In this document: positions 1 to 5,461 of the stretch, piece by piece
How the letters are laid out: every line of letters starts with the position of its first letter
Numbering within the stretch: position 1 is the first letter of the stretch
Assembly (NCBI GenBank): GCA_026418755.1
Contig: JAOAAR010000091.1
Span: 1-6,897 of the forward strand
From: Planctomycetota bacterium
GTDB lineage: Bacteria; Planctomycetota; SKW154
Reading direction: 5' to 3'
Length of the DNA stretch: 6,897 bases
The notes under the pieces: generated by a model
What the model was told of the DNA's origin: nothing
Databases searched by the model: none
What the model saw: the letters and a program-made list of their open reading frames with translations, nothing else
Position numbers and translations under genes: made by a program

Positions 1-2
1 CT

Positions 3-605
3 CTCAGAGAAGCGCCATCAACAGGACTTCCATCAGTTTCATCAATTTCAGGTAAGGAGCAGTTGAGTAAAGAGGAATTGAAGAGATTAGTGAAGGAGGC
101 GGTGAGCGAGCGGGTGGAACCGGTCTTAGGGAAAATCGCTCTCGACGACTTTTCGATAAGACTGAATTTGAGTGCGGCAGAGAAAGACAGTCTTGAACAC
201 TTACTCCGCTCGAAAAAAGAGAGTGTGAAGAACCTCCTTTTAACTCCGCGAGCAGACGGCTCTAATCTCCTCGATGATATGGCAAACGAATTGATTCCAG
301 CACTTCAGACGGAGGGTGAAGAAGGTGCGCGGAGAGTCTTCATCAAGTTTTTCGGACGGATTATGAAAGAGAATGTGCCAGGAATGGAGAAGACATATTT
401 CGAAGAGGCGCAGAGGATAAAGGAAGAGACAAAGAATGAGATGAGGCGACTGTTGGGCGCTGAGAAATACAATGGTTACCTCGCTATGCAAATCGAAGAC
501 CCGCTCGATAAGATAAAAATACCCGATGACCCAATCGAATTGTATCTCTTCAAGAAGATGCAAGAAAAGGGAGTTGCTCCTCCACCCCCGCAACCAGGTC
601 AGTAA
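3..605 (+). CDS. Helical hypothetical protein, 5'-incomplete (runs off left edge)
   Basis: The frame is open from the first complete codon at position 3 to the TAA at 603-605, with no ATG or GTG codon near the edge. A TTG at 63 could be read as a start, with AAGGAG at 54-59, but the spacing is only 3 nt. The preceding codons also encode plausible protein (ending SGKEQLSKEEL), so the gene most likely begins outside the window. The visible part is about 200 residues, charged and almost wholly helical. It has a segment LNLSAAEKDSLEHLL, a central acidic/aromatic helical region, a conserved-looking YNGYLAMQIEDPLD segment and a Pro-rich end (APPPPQPGQ). The LNLSxxEKDxL pattern resembles the helical LTXXQ/Spy-like repeats seen in periplasmic stress proteins, but that is only a weak resemblance. 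No catalytic motif is visible and I do not recognise a named family. Codon use is more balanced than in the G-rich genes to the right. Confidence 0.7.
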   Translation, partial: LREAPSTGLPSVSSISGKEQLSKEELKRLVKEAVSERVEPVLGKIALDDFSIRLNLSAAEKDSLEHLLRSKKESVKNLLLTPRADGSNLLDDMANELIPALQTEGEEGARRVFIKFFGRIMKENVPGMEKTYFEEAQRIKEETKNEMRRLLGAEKYNGYLAMQIEDPLDKIKIPDDPIELYLFKKMQEKGVAPPPPQPGQ

Positions 606-683
606 GCGGTACGCTCTCGCACGGGCGAGCAAAATGTTCCTGTTGTAGCAGCAGATAACTTCTGTGCTTCACTCACGCCCGCA

Positions 684-884
684 TCAGCCATCTTTTGACT
701 CTTTCTCAGCGGGCTCCTCCGGAGTTTTTGGAGTTTCAGGCGTTGCGGGTTCTTCTGGCTTCTTCTCAACAGGTTGCTTCACATCCTCCTGCGTGGTCGG
801 CTCCATCCCGCAACCGCCCAACCCCACTCCAATAAACACCAATAGATAGATTGCCAAAATGACCGATAATACACCTCTTCCCAT
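684..884 (-). CDS. Small Pro/Glu/Lys-rich lipoprotein
   Basis: This encodes a 66-residue protein with an N-terminal signal of lipoprotein type: MGRG, a hydrophobic stretch (residues 5-22), then the lipobox LGGC with the lipidated Cys at residue 25. The mature part is about 42 residues, highly charged and low in complexity, built of PEEP/PETPKTPEEP units. Such segments are often flexible linkers or envelope tethers. The start is chosen at ATG 884 because AGGAGG at 898-893 lies 8 nt upstream. The in-frame ATG at 890 would be only 2 nt from it, and the longer reading from TTG 908 would bury the ribosome site in coding sequence. It stands alone, converging on the gene at 3-605 and downstream of the larE operon on the same strand. 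No function can be assigned. The lipoprotein call is firm, the role unknown. Confidence 0.75.
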   Translation of the reverse strand: MGRGVLSVILAIYLLVFIGVGLGGCGMEPTTQEDVKQPVEKKPEEPATPETPKTPEEPAEKESKDG

Positions 885-892
885 CAACATCT

Positions 893-898
893 CCTCCT
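893..898 (-). promoter_or_regulatory. Ribosome binding site fixing the lipoprotein start
   Basis: AGGAGG on the minus strand sits 8 nt before ATG 884 and within a GAGGAGGAG run. It argues against the longer alternative starts at 890, 905 and 908. Confidence 0.7.
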
Positions 899-914
899 CT
901 AACACCAAAAGAGA

Positions 915-943
915 TTTTTACTACCTTGACACTGCTCCGTCAA
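915..943 (-). promoter_or_regulatory. Possible sigma70-type promoter of the lipoprotein gene
   Basis: Minus strand: TTGACG (943-938), 17-nt spacer, TAAAAA (920-915). This would start transcription about 25 nt upstream of the lipoprotein ATG, with the ribosome site in the short leader. The -35 box lies inside the inverted repeat at 923-946, so a hairpin or DNA-binding protein could affect it. The spacing is ideal but the -10 box is poor, so confidence is modest. Confidence 0.35.
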
Positions 944-951
944 GGTTTTTG
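923..951 (+). terminator. Inverted repeat, likely rho-independent terminator on the plus strand
   Basis: Perfect 8-bp arms ACCTTGAC (923-930) and GTCAAGGT (939-946) flank an 8-nt loop and are followed by TTTT and GTTTC, so the U-tract is on the plus strand. Read on the minus strand there is no T-run after the stem, so it is a poor terminator for larE. The only plus-strand gene upstream is the one ending at 605. The same repeat contains a possible -35 box of the lipoprotein promoter and could instead be an operator. Confidence 0.5.
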
Positions 952-961
952 TTTCTAACTG

Positions 962-1765
962 TTAGCTGTTTGTAGTGTTGCGGTAGCCAAGTGCATCAAG
1001 TGTGACAAATTCAAAACCGAACCGTTTGAGTCTGTTATGTATCCTGCTGCGCATCCTCTCACCCATCCTGCGGAACTCGCTTGCGCTACGCAACTCAATC
1101 CGCGCCAGCCCCTCGTGATTCCTCACTCTGCAGCCCGCAAAACCCAATCTTCTCAAAAAATCCTCCGCCTTCTCTACCATCCTCAATTTTTCAAAAGTGA
1201 TTAGACTGCCGAAAGGGATCCGCGACGCAAGACAGGCTTCCGATGGCGCTCCTGCATTCGACAACCCTAAATACCGTGCTATCGCACGAACCCCTCTCTT
1301 CCCTATTCCGCACTCAAGCAACGGTCTTACAACTCCATACTCTTCTTCCGCTCTCATCCCAGGTCTAACATCATTCACATCATCCGCATTCGTCCCGACA
1401 GCGATTGAATTGAGCCGGTGTTTGGAAGCGATACCCCTTAAAATCTCAAATAATCCGCTCTTGCAAATGTAACACCGCTCCTTCGGATTCGCACAAAACC
1501 GCTCATCCTTCAACTCATCTTTGTAGATGACTAAAAGCGGCAAGTCCAACTCTCTCGCAACTTCTTTCGCCTGCTTTTTAAGATACTTCGGCACAAGCGG
1601 AGAATCGCAAAACACAGATAAGAATTTTATCCCCGTATCCTTCGCCGCCTTAGCAACTACTGTGCTGTCTACCCCTCCCGAATACGCTACAAGTGCTGTC
1701 TTGAGCAACCCCATTCTCTCACATAATATTTCATAGAATCCCCTCGCATTAACCCTTTTGCTCAT
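962..1765 (-). CDS. larE: LarE-type ATP-dependent sulfur transferase (PP-loop)
   Basis: This encodes 267 residues, matching the usual LarE length. The N-terminal half is a PP-loop ATP pyrophosphatase domain with SGGVDS at residues 29-34. It continues with NPKERCYICK (Cys98 and Cys101), the family signature GTNADDVNDVRPG (124-136) and EACLASRIP, which carries Cys178. In the lactate racemase nickel-cofactor pathway LarE adenylates a pyridinium carboxylate and inserts sulfur. The Lactobacillus enzyme gives up the sulfur of its own cysteine at the ACLASR position. Forms with CxxC plus that third Cys are known to carry a 4Fe-4S cluster instead, and this protein has all three. The start is ATG 1765, with GAGGAG at 1778-1773 and a 7-nt spacer; a longer TTG reading from 1810 would overlap the regulator gene. 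It is the last gene of an operon with cysK and an Rrf2 regulator. No larA, larB or larC is in the window, so the substrate is uncertain and could be another tRNA or cofactor target. Confidence 0.88.
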   Translation of the reverse strand: MSKRVNARGFYEILCERMGLLKTALVAYSGGVDSTVVAKAAKDTGIKFLSVFCDSPLVPKYLKKQAKEVARELDLPLLVIYKDELKDERFCANPKERCYICKSGLFEILRGIASKHRLNSIAVGTNADDVNDVRPGMRAEEEYGVVRPLLECGIGKRGVRAIARYLGLSNAGAPSEACLASRIPFGSLITFEKLRMVEKAEDFLRRLGFAGCRVRNHEGLARIELRSASEFRRMGERMRSRIHNRLKRFGFEFVTLDALGYRNTTNS

Positions 1766-1772
1766 TAAACAA

Positions 1773-1778
1773 CTCCTC
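1773..1778 (-). promoter_or_regulatory. Ribosome binding site fixing the larE start
   Basis: GAGGAG on the minus strand, 7 nt before ATG 1765, in the 28-nt gap between the regulator stop and larE. It decides for the 267-residue start over the in-frame ATG 1780 and TTG 1810. Confidence 0.7.
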
Positions 1779-1793
1779 ATAGTTTGCCCAAAT

Positions 1794-2261
1794 TTACAGA
1801 AAATCGGCAATGGTGGTTCTCTCCACCGTCATATCTATCAGGTCCGACAAACTCTTCCAAAAACCTCGGGTCGCGCATCTCTTTGAACGCTCACACACAT
1901 CCGCGTTCCTAACACATCTAAGAAGAGAAGTCTCATCTCCGAGCGCTCTCATTATCTCCCCCACAGTCACTTTATCAGGGGACTTTTTCAAGCGATACCC
2001 CCCTCCTCTCTTTCTCGAACTCTCTAAGAGTCCCGCTCTCTTTAGCCTCCCGAAAATCCTCTCAAGATACTTCAAGGAGATGTTCTGTTGCTCAGCAATC
2101 CAAGTCAACGGCACCAGACCGCGATGGATTATACACTTCATCCCTCCTCTCTCTGTGTCGGTGCGCAAAGGGGGCTTTCTCCTTCCACCAAAATCACCAC
2201 TGCTTCTCGCCAACTCAATAACCGCGCGCAGTCCATATCGCACTTTCGTGCTCACTCTCAT
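1794..2261 (-). CDS. Rrf2-family transcriptional regulator with Fe-S-type cysteines
   Basis: This encodes 155 residues. The N-terminus MRVSTKVRYGLRAVIELA is the typical first helix of Rrf2/IscR/CymR proteins. The winged helix-turn-helix follows with IAEQQNISLKYLERIFGRLKRAGLLES and the wing RKRGGGYRL (residues 83-91). The effector part VTVGEIMRALGD is followed by Cys116, Cys123 and Cys129 (C-x6-C-x5-C), close to the C-x5-C-x5-C ligands of IscR, so an Fe-S cluster is likely. Between helix 1 and the recognition unit (about residues 19-48) there is a basic stretch roughly 24 residues longer than in IscR, containing an extra Cys43. I cannot tell from sequence whether it is an IscR-, CymR- or NsrR-like subtype. 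ATG 2261 is preceded by GGGAGGAG. The cysK stop (2276) lies inside this ribosome site, so the two genes are probably translationally coupled. It likely controls its own operon through the palindromes upstream of cysK. Confidence 0.9.
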   Translation of the reverse strand: MRVSTKVRYGLRAVIELARSSGDFGGRRKPPLRTDTERGGMKCIIHRGLVPLTWIAEQQNISLKYLERIFGRLKRAGLLESSRKRGGGYRLKKSPDKVTVGEIMRALGDETSLLRCVRNADVCERSKRCATRGFWKSLSDLIDMTVERTTIADFL

Positions 2262-2275
2262 TCTTTTTCTCCTCC

Positions 2276-3205
2276 CTAATCAGAGAACAGTTCAGTAGAG
2301 ATGTAACGCTCTGCCGTGTCAGGCAACAAAACGACAAGCAATTTCCCTTTGTTTTTCGGTCGCGGGGCGACAGTAAGCGCAGCATACGCAGCCGCTCCTG
2401 ATGAAATCCCTGCCAAGATTCCTTCCTTTTTCATCAACTCCCGCGCTGCATCAAGCGCATCCTCATCTTTTACAGGAATTATCTCGTCTATAACTTTGCG
2501 GTTAAGAATCTCAGGAACAAAACCTGCTCCTATTCCTTGAATCTTGTGCCTCCCTGCTTTGCCGCCCGATAAAACCGCTGAATTCGCCGGCTCTACTGCA
2601 ACAACCGTTATCTCCTTCTTCCTCTTCTTCAAGATTTCTCCTACACCAGTGAGCGTCCCTCCTGTTCCGACCCCTGCAACAAATATGTCGATTTCTCCAG
2701 AAGTGTCATCCCAGATTTCTTCCGCTGTCGTTTTGCGATGAACTTCTGGATTGGCAGGGTTTTTAAACTGTTGTAACATCACGCCATTCCGCTCTTTCAC
2801 TATCTCTTCCGCTTTTCTTACAGCGCCAGGTATGCCGTCCGCTGCAGAAGTGAGAACTATCTCTGCCCCTAACCCTTTTAAAAGTTTGCGCCTCTCAATA
2901 CTCATACTTTCAGGCATCGTGAGTACAAGTTTATAACCCTTTACCGCGCAGACCATCGCTAGCCCAATCCCTGTGTTTCCACTTGTCGGCTCAACGAGCA
3001 CAGAATCCTTTTTCAGGAGACCCTTCCGTTCGGCATCTTCAATCATCGCTATCGCAATCCTGTCTTTAACGGAGCCGCAAGGGTTTCGGGCTTCTATTTT
3101 TGCGACCACATCGGCATAACTGCCGGAAGAGAAACGGCGAATCCGCACAAGCGGAGTCTTCCCTACTGTTTCCAAAACATTCTCAAAAATCCTTTTCTCT
3201 TTCAC
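2276..3205 (-). CDS. cysK: Cysteine synthase A (O-acetylserine sulfhydrylase)
   Basis: This encodes 309 residues, the normal length for the PLP fold-type II cysteine synthases. It makes L-cysteine and acetate from O-acetylserine and sulfide in the cytoplasm. Visible motifs are VGKTPLVRI (14-22), NPCGSVKDR with the Schiff-base lysine Lys47, the substrate-binding loop PTSGNTG (73-79), the phosphate-binding GVGTGGTLTGVG, GISSGAAAYAAL and the C-terminal LLPDTAERYIST. All catalytic elements are present. A cystathionine beta-synthase or O-phosphoserine form is possible but the sequence reads as CysK. The start is GTG 3205, with AGGAGG at 3217-3212 and a 6-nt spacer. It is the first gene of the operon with the Rrf2 regulator and larE. 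In Bacillus subtilis CysK also acts as the sensor partner of the Rrf2 protein CymR, so the adjacency here may be functional. Expression is probably repressed at the two palindromes upstream. Confidence 0.95.
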   Translation of the reverse strand: MKEKRIFENVLETVGKTPLVRIRRFSSGSYADVVAKIEARNPCGSVKDRIAIAMIEDAERKGLLKKDSVLVEPTSGNTGIGLAMVCAVKGYKLVLTMPESMSIERRKLLKGLGAEIVLTSAADGIPGAVRKAEEIVKERNGVMLQQFKNPANPEVHRKTTAEEIWDDTSGEIDIFVAGVGTGGTLTGVGEILKKRKKEITVVAVEPANSAVLSGGKAGRHKIQGIGAGFVPEILNRKVIDEIIPVKDEDALDAARELMKKEGILAGISSGAAAYAALTVAPRPKNKGKLLVVLLPDTAERYISTELFSD

Positions 3206-3234
3206 AAGTTTCCTCCTACATCCGATTCCTCATA

Positions 3235-3261
3235 AAAATCCTACCATCTTGATAGGGTTTA
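3235..3261. promoter_or_regulatory. Operator-like palindrome, copy 1 (imperfect)
   Basis: AAAATCCTACCA (3235-3246), 3-nt centre, then TGATAGGGTTT (3250-3260). The left arm is identical to that of the perfect copy at 3297-3323, and the right arm differs at two positions. It covers the expected transcription start and early leader of cysK, a typical place for a repressor. The adjacent rrf2 gene makes an Rrf2 dimer the obvious candidate; this assignment is inference. Confidence 0.65.
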
Positions 3262-3266
3262 ATTGT

Positions 3267-3295
3267 TTTATACGATTTTAGACGAGAAAGGAGAA
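3267..3295 (-). promoter_or_regulatory. Promoter of the cysK-rrf2-larE operon
   Basis: Minus strand: TTCTCC (3295-3290), 17-nt spacer, TATAAA (3272-3267). The -10 box is good and the -35 box weak, as expected where a regulator acts. Transcription would start near 3260, inside palindrome copy 1, giving a leader of about 55 nt before GTG 3205. Palindrome copy 2 abuts and slightly overlaps the -35 box. Confidence 0.5.
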
Positions 3296-3296
3296 G

Positions 3297-3323
3297 AAAA
3301 TCCTACCAAAATGGTAGGATTTT
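3297..3323. promoter_or_regulatory. Operator-like palindrome, copy 2 (perfect)
   Basis: Perfect 12-bp arms AAAATCCTACCA (3297-3308) and TGGTAGGATTTT (3312-3323) around a 3-nt AAA centre. The centre is 62 bp from that of copy 1, close to six helical turns, so both sites face the same side of the helix. It is followed by a short T-run and could also fold as a plus-strand terminator hairpin, but the repeated, degenerate second copy favours a protein-binding site. Confidence 0.65.
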
Positions 3324-3432
3324 TGATTAAACCTTTCTGTTGTTGTCAATCTCAATGGATTGTCTGCAAGGTGCCTTTCTGTTTTTTCTTTTGCGCAGTG
3401 GGAAAGGGTTTTTGGAAGAGAGGAGATTCTGG

Positions 3433-3461
3433 TTGCAAAAGTGGAGATGTAGATTTAAGAT
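3433..3461 (+). promoter_or_regulatory. Possible promoter of floA
   Basis: TTGCAA (3433-3438), 17-nt spacer, TAAGAT (3456-3461). Transcription would begin near 3468, about 26 nt before ATG 3494. Each box matches the sigma70 consensus at 4 of 6 positions. Confidence 0.4.
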
Positions 3462-3493
3462 AGGGTATGTAAGTCCATTTGGGGGTTATAGAG

Positions 3494-4546
3494 ATGTTTT
3501 ATCTGGCGCAGGAGAGTTCAAGTTTATCAGGGGTGTTGATTTTTGTTCTTATTGTGGTAGGGATTCTGGTTCTTATTGGGCTGGGATTGTTTTTGAAGTT
3601 TTTTTCGTTGTGGATACGGTGCGTGATGACGAGGGCGCAGATTGGGATGTTTGACCTGATAGGGATGTGGCTGCGCAAGGTTGACCCTGCGGTGATAGTG
3701 AATGCGAAGATAATGGCTGTGCAGGCGGGGCTTGTAGTGAAGACGAAGGATTTAGAGGCGCATTATTTGGCAGGAGGGAATGTGCCGAGGGTGATTAGGG
3801 CGCTGATTGCTGCGGACAGGGCAAACATACCATTGGATTATAAGACTTCGACGGGTATAGACCTGGCGGGGCGGGATGTTTATGATGCGGTGCGGACATC
3901 GGTGAATCCGAAGGTAATAGACTGTCCGGACCCGGCGCGTGTCAGGGAGACAATAGATGCGGTGGCGAAAGACGGGATTCAGTTGAAGGTGAAGGCGAGA
4001 ATCACGGTGCGTGCGAACATAGGGAGGTTGGTTGGTGGTGCGACGGAGGAGACCATTATAGCGCGTGTTGGGGAAGGGATAGTGACGACGATAGGTTCTG
4101 CTATGAGTCACAAAGAGGTGCTTGAGAATCCTGATTTGATAAGCAGGACGGTGTTGAAGAAGGGGTTGGATGCTGGGACTGCGTATGAGATACTTTCGCT
4201 GGACATAGCGGACATAGATGTGGGTACGAACATAGGGGCGAGGTTGCAGGCGGACCAGGCGGAGGCGGATATGAGGGTGGCGAGGGCGAAGGCGGAGGAG
4301 AGGAGGGCGCTTGCGATTGCGAGGGAGCAGGAGATGAAGGCGCTGACGCAAGAGAACCGTGCACAGGTGGTGTTAGCGGAGGCGGAGATACCGAGGGCGA
4401 TTGCGGATGCGTTCAGGAGTGGCAAGTTGGGGGTGTTTGATTACTACAATTTGAAGAATGTGTTGGCGGATACATCGATGCGGGAGGCGATTGCGGAGAG
4501 CGCTCATCCGAAGCCGAAATCTGAGTCGGGGCACAAGGGGGAATAA
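3494..4546 (+). CDS. floA: Flotillin-like protein FloA
   Basis: This encodes 350 residues. A short N-terminus is followed by a long hydrophobic segment (about 13-34) that anchors the protein in the inner membrane. Then come the family landmarks HYLAGGNVPRVIRALIAADRANI (from residue 90), IDLAGRDVYDAVRTSVNPKVID, KDGIQLKVKARITVRANI and RLVGGATEETIIARVGEGIVTTIGS. A Glu/Ala-rich helical region (about 249-300) with AKAEERRALAIAREQEM is the oligomerisation part, and the end is GKLGVFDYYNLKN. FloA forms membrane microdomain assemblies that organise membrane fluidity, signalling and secretion proteins. Compared with the Bacillus protein as I remember it, the loop after NPKVID is several residues longer. 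ATG 3494 is chosen with GGGGG at 3481-3485 and an 8-nt spacer; TTG 3479 is an alternative five codons upstream. It is followed after 1 nt by a small membrane protein gene. No NfeD-type partner gene is next to it, unlike in Bacillus. Confidence 0.93.
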   Translation: MFYLAQESSSLSGVLIFVLIVVGILVLIGLGLFLKFFSLWIRCVMTRAQIGMFDLIGMWLRKVDPAVIVNAKIMAVQAGLVVKTKDLEAHYLAGGNVPRVIRALIAADRANIPLDYKTSTGIDLAGRDVYDAVRTSVNPKVIDCPDPARVRETIDAVAKDGIQLKVKARITVRANIGRLVGGATEETIIARVGEGIVTTIGSAMSHKEVLENPDLISRTVLKKGLDAGTAYEILSLDIADIDVGTNIGARLQADQAEADMRVARAKAEERRALAIAREQEMKALTQENRAQVVLAEAEIPRAIADAFRSGKLGVFDYYNLKNVLADTSMREAIAESAHPKPKSESGHKGE

Positions 4547-4547
4547 A

Positions 4548-5033
4548 GTGGAAGACCTGATAGGTGTAATAGTTTTTCTGGTTTTTGTCATCATCTCGGT
4601 GATTGCGGGGAGAATTTCTGAAGCGGCGAAGAGGAGAAGGATGGAGGCTTACAGGGCTCATCGTCCGGAGTTGCCTGTGAGGCATCTAATAGAGAGGGAG
4701 AGAGTGGAGGAAGAAGGAGAGAAGGGAGAAGGAGTTAGAGAGGAAAAGCGAAAGGAGAGTGGCTCTTCAGAAGAGTATGATAGACATAAGGAGAAGGTTC
4801 TTGGCATAAGCGAGATTGGGTTCCCTCTTGAAGGAGAGGGAGTGGGTTTGGGGTTGGGCATAGGAGGGGTAGGGGAAGGCAGGCTGACATCGCTAGGGGG
4901 AGGGGAAGAGGAGAGAGAGGTGGGCGAGGCGAAGAGTGGAGTTCCTTCTGTTTTCAAAGAGATGAATGAATGGGCGGCGATGATTGTATTTCACGAGGTG
5001 TTCAGTAGAAGGAGAGGGCTATTAGGCAGATAG
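4548..5033 (+). CDS. Single-pass membrane protein of unknown function, floA-linked
   Basis: This encodes 161 residues starting at GTG 4548, one base after the floA stop, with AAGGGGG at 4535-4541 as ribosome site. The two genes are almost certainly one transcript and probably coupled. An N-terminal membrane helix (about residues 3-21, DLIGVIVFLVFVIISVIAG) is followed by a basic cytoplasmic-type flank (EAAKRRR), a long acidic and charged linker, a Gly-rich stretch (GVGLGLGIGGVGEG) and a C-terminal amphipathic segment ending WAAMIVFHEVFSRRRGLLGR. The low-complexity middle is probably disordered. The conserved-looking ends suggest a membrane adaptor whose tail contacts a partner, FloA being the obvious candidate, but that is inference. 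I do not recognise a named domain. Confidence 0.8.
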   Translation: MEDLIGVIVFLVFVIISVIAGRISEAAKRRRMEAYRAHRPELPVRHLIERERVEEEGEKGEGVREEKRKESGSSEEYDRHKEKVLGISEIGFPLEGEGVGLGLGIGGVGEGRLTSLGGGEEEREVGEAKSGVPSVFKEMNEWAAMIVFHEVFSRRRGLLGR

Positions 5034-5039
5034 AATCTG

Positions 5040-5365
5040 CTTCGTCGCTAACATCGGCTGAGTCGGATACTTGAGCAGGGAATCTTCTGCTGGACGGAAC
5101 CCTGAGTAGCATACTGGTCAGATGTGTGGCATTCACACTGAAATCAGCCTTATATCCAGATTTTGGTTAAGGATGCTGTTTCGGCTAATATTTTTGTTTT
5201 TGTCTTGGCTGCGAGAGTACACAAGAGGCGGAAGAGTAACGATTCAATATGCCAGCGGGGGCTACTCTACCAGTCTCTTCTTCGTCGGGGGCAGGTAGAC
5301 ACCTGCAAGCGCACCATAAATCAGTCTGGTTAGATTCGGATTCCGAATGATGGTGTAAGGTGCTT
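5040..5365 (+). ncRNA. Candidate structured non-coding RNA, family unknown
   Basis: This part of the 428-bp gene-free gap has no convincing reading frame on either strand. It can form a chain of helices: CAGGG/CCCTG (5076-5080 with 5100-5104), GTGTG/CACAC (5124-5128 with 5134-5138) and a long interrupted hairpin (5138-5184) with stems CTGAAA/TTTCGG, CAG/CTG, CCTTA/TAAGG and CCA/TGG. Next come nested AAGAG/CTCTT and AGAGTA/TACTCT (5223-5279), a perfect GCAGGT-AGAC-ACCTGC (5291-5306), and CACCAT/ATGGTG (5312-5355) enclosing ATTCGG-ATT-CCGAAT (5334-5348). Base composition is balanced, unlike the G-rich genes on both sides. I could not match it to tmRNA, RNase P RNA, SRP RNA, 6S RNA or a riboswitch I know. 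Strand is assumed from the neighbours and the ends are approximate. A decayed gene or a mobile-element remnant remains possible. Confidence 0.4.
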
Positions 5366-5397
5366 ATCTCTTAAAGGTATTGGTGGTTGTTTTGAGG

Positions 5398-5426
5398 TTG
5401 ACGGAGTTTTTTCTTTTTGGTAGAAT
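5398..5426 (+). promoter_or_regulatory. Promoter of skp-lpxD
   Basis: TTGACG (5398-5403), exactly 17 nt, TAGAAT (5421-5426). Both boxes match the sigma70 consensus at five of six positions. The start would be near 5433, giving a leader of about 29 nt before ATG 5462. This separates skp-lpxD transcription from the upstream floA unit and from the RNA candidate. Confidence 0.7.
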
Positions 5427-5461
5427 AGGGGTTAATTTGGGAGATTTTGGAGGTTTGTAGG

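Noticed and set aside
613..626. Short hairpin CTCGC-ACGG-GCGAG after the first gene
   Set aside because: The stem is only 5 bp and no T-run follows on either strand, so it is too weak to call a terminator.
1810..2298. Plus-strand frame of 162 codons across the Rrf2 gene
   Set aside because: It is antisense to a clear Rrf2 family gene and has no recognisable content.
3263..3463. 66-codon plus-strand frame upstream of floA
   Set aside because: It is Cys/Phe-rich, non-family-like, starts at a weak TTG within the promoter region and crosses the operator palindrome. It is probably chance.
3340..3654. 104-codon plus-strand frame overlapping the start of floA
   Set aside because: It overlaps the well-supported floA N-terminus in another frame and has no ribosome site or family motif.
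3752..4351. Long minus-strand frame across floA
   Set aside because: It is an Arg/His/Pro-rich antisense shadow caused by the G-rich coding strand of floA.
5170..5330. Minus-strand open stretches as a decayed gene or transposon piece
   Set aside because: Short frames interrupted by stops showed no recognisable protein motif, and no terminal inverted repeats or target duplications were seen.
5040..5365. tmRNA, RNase P RNA, SRP RNA or known riboswitch in the gap
   Set aside because: I found none of the conserved sequence blocks of these RNAs, such as the tmRNA tRNA-like ends or the RNase P GAGGAAAGUCC block.
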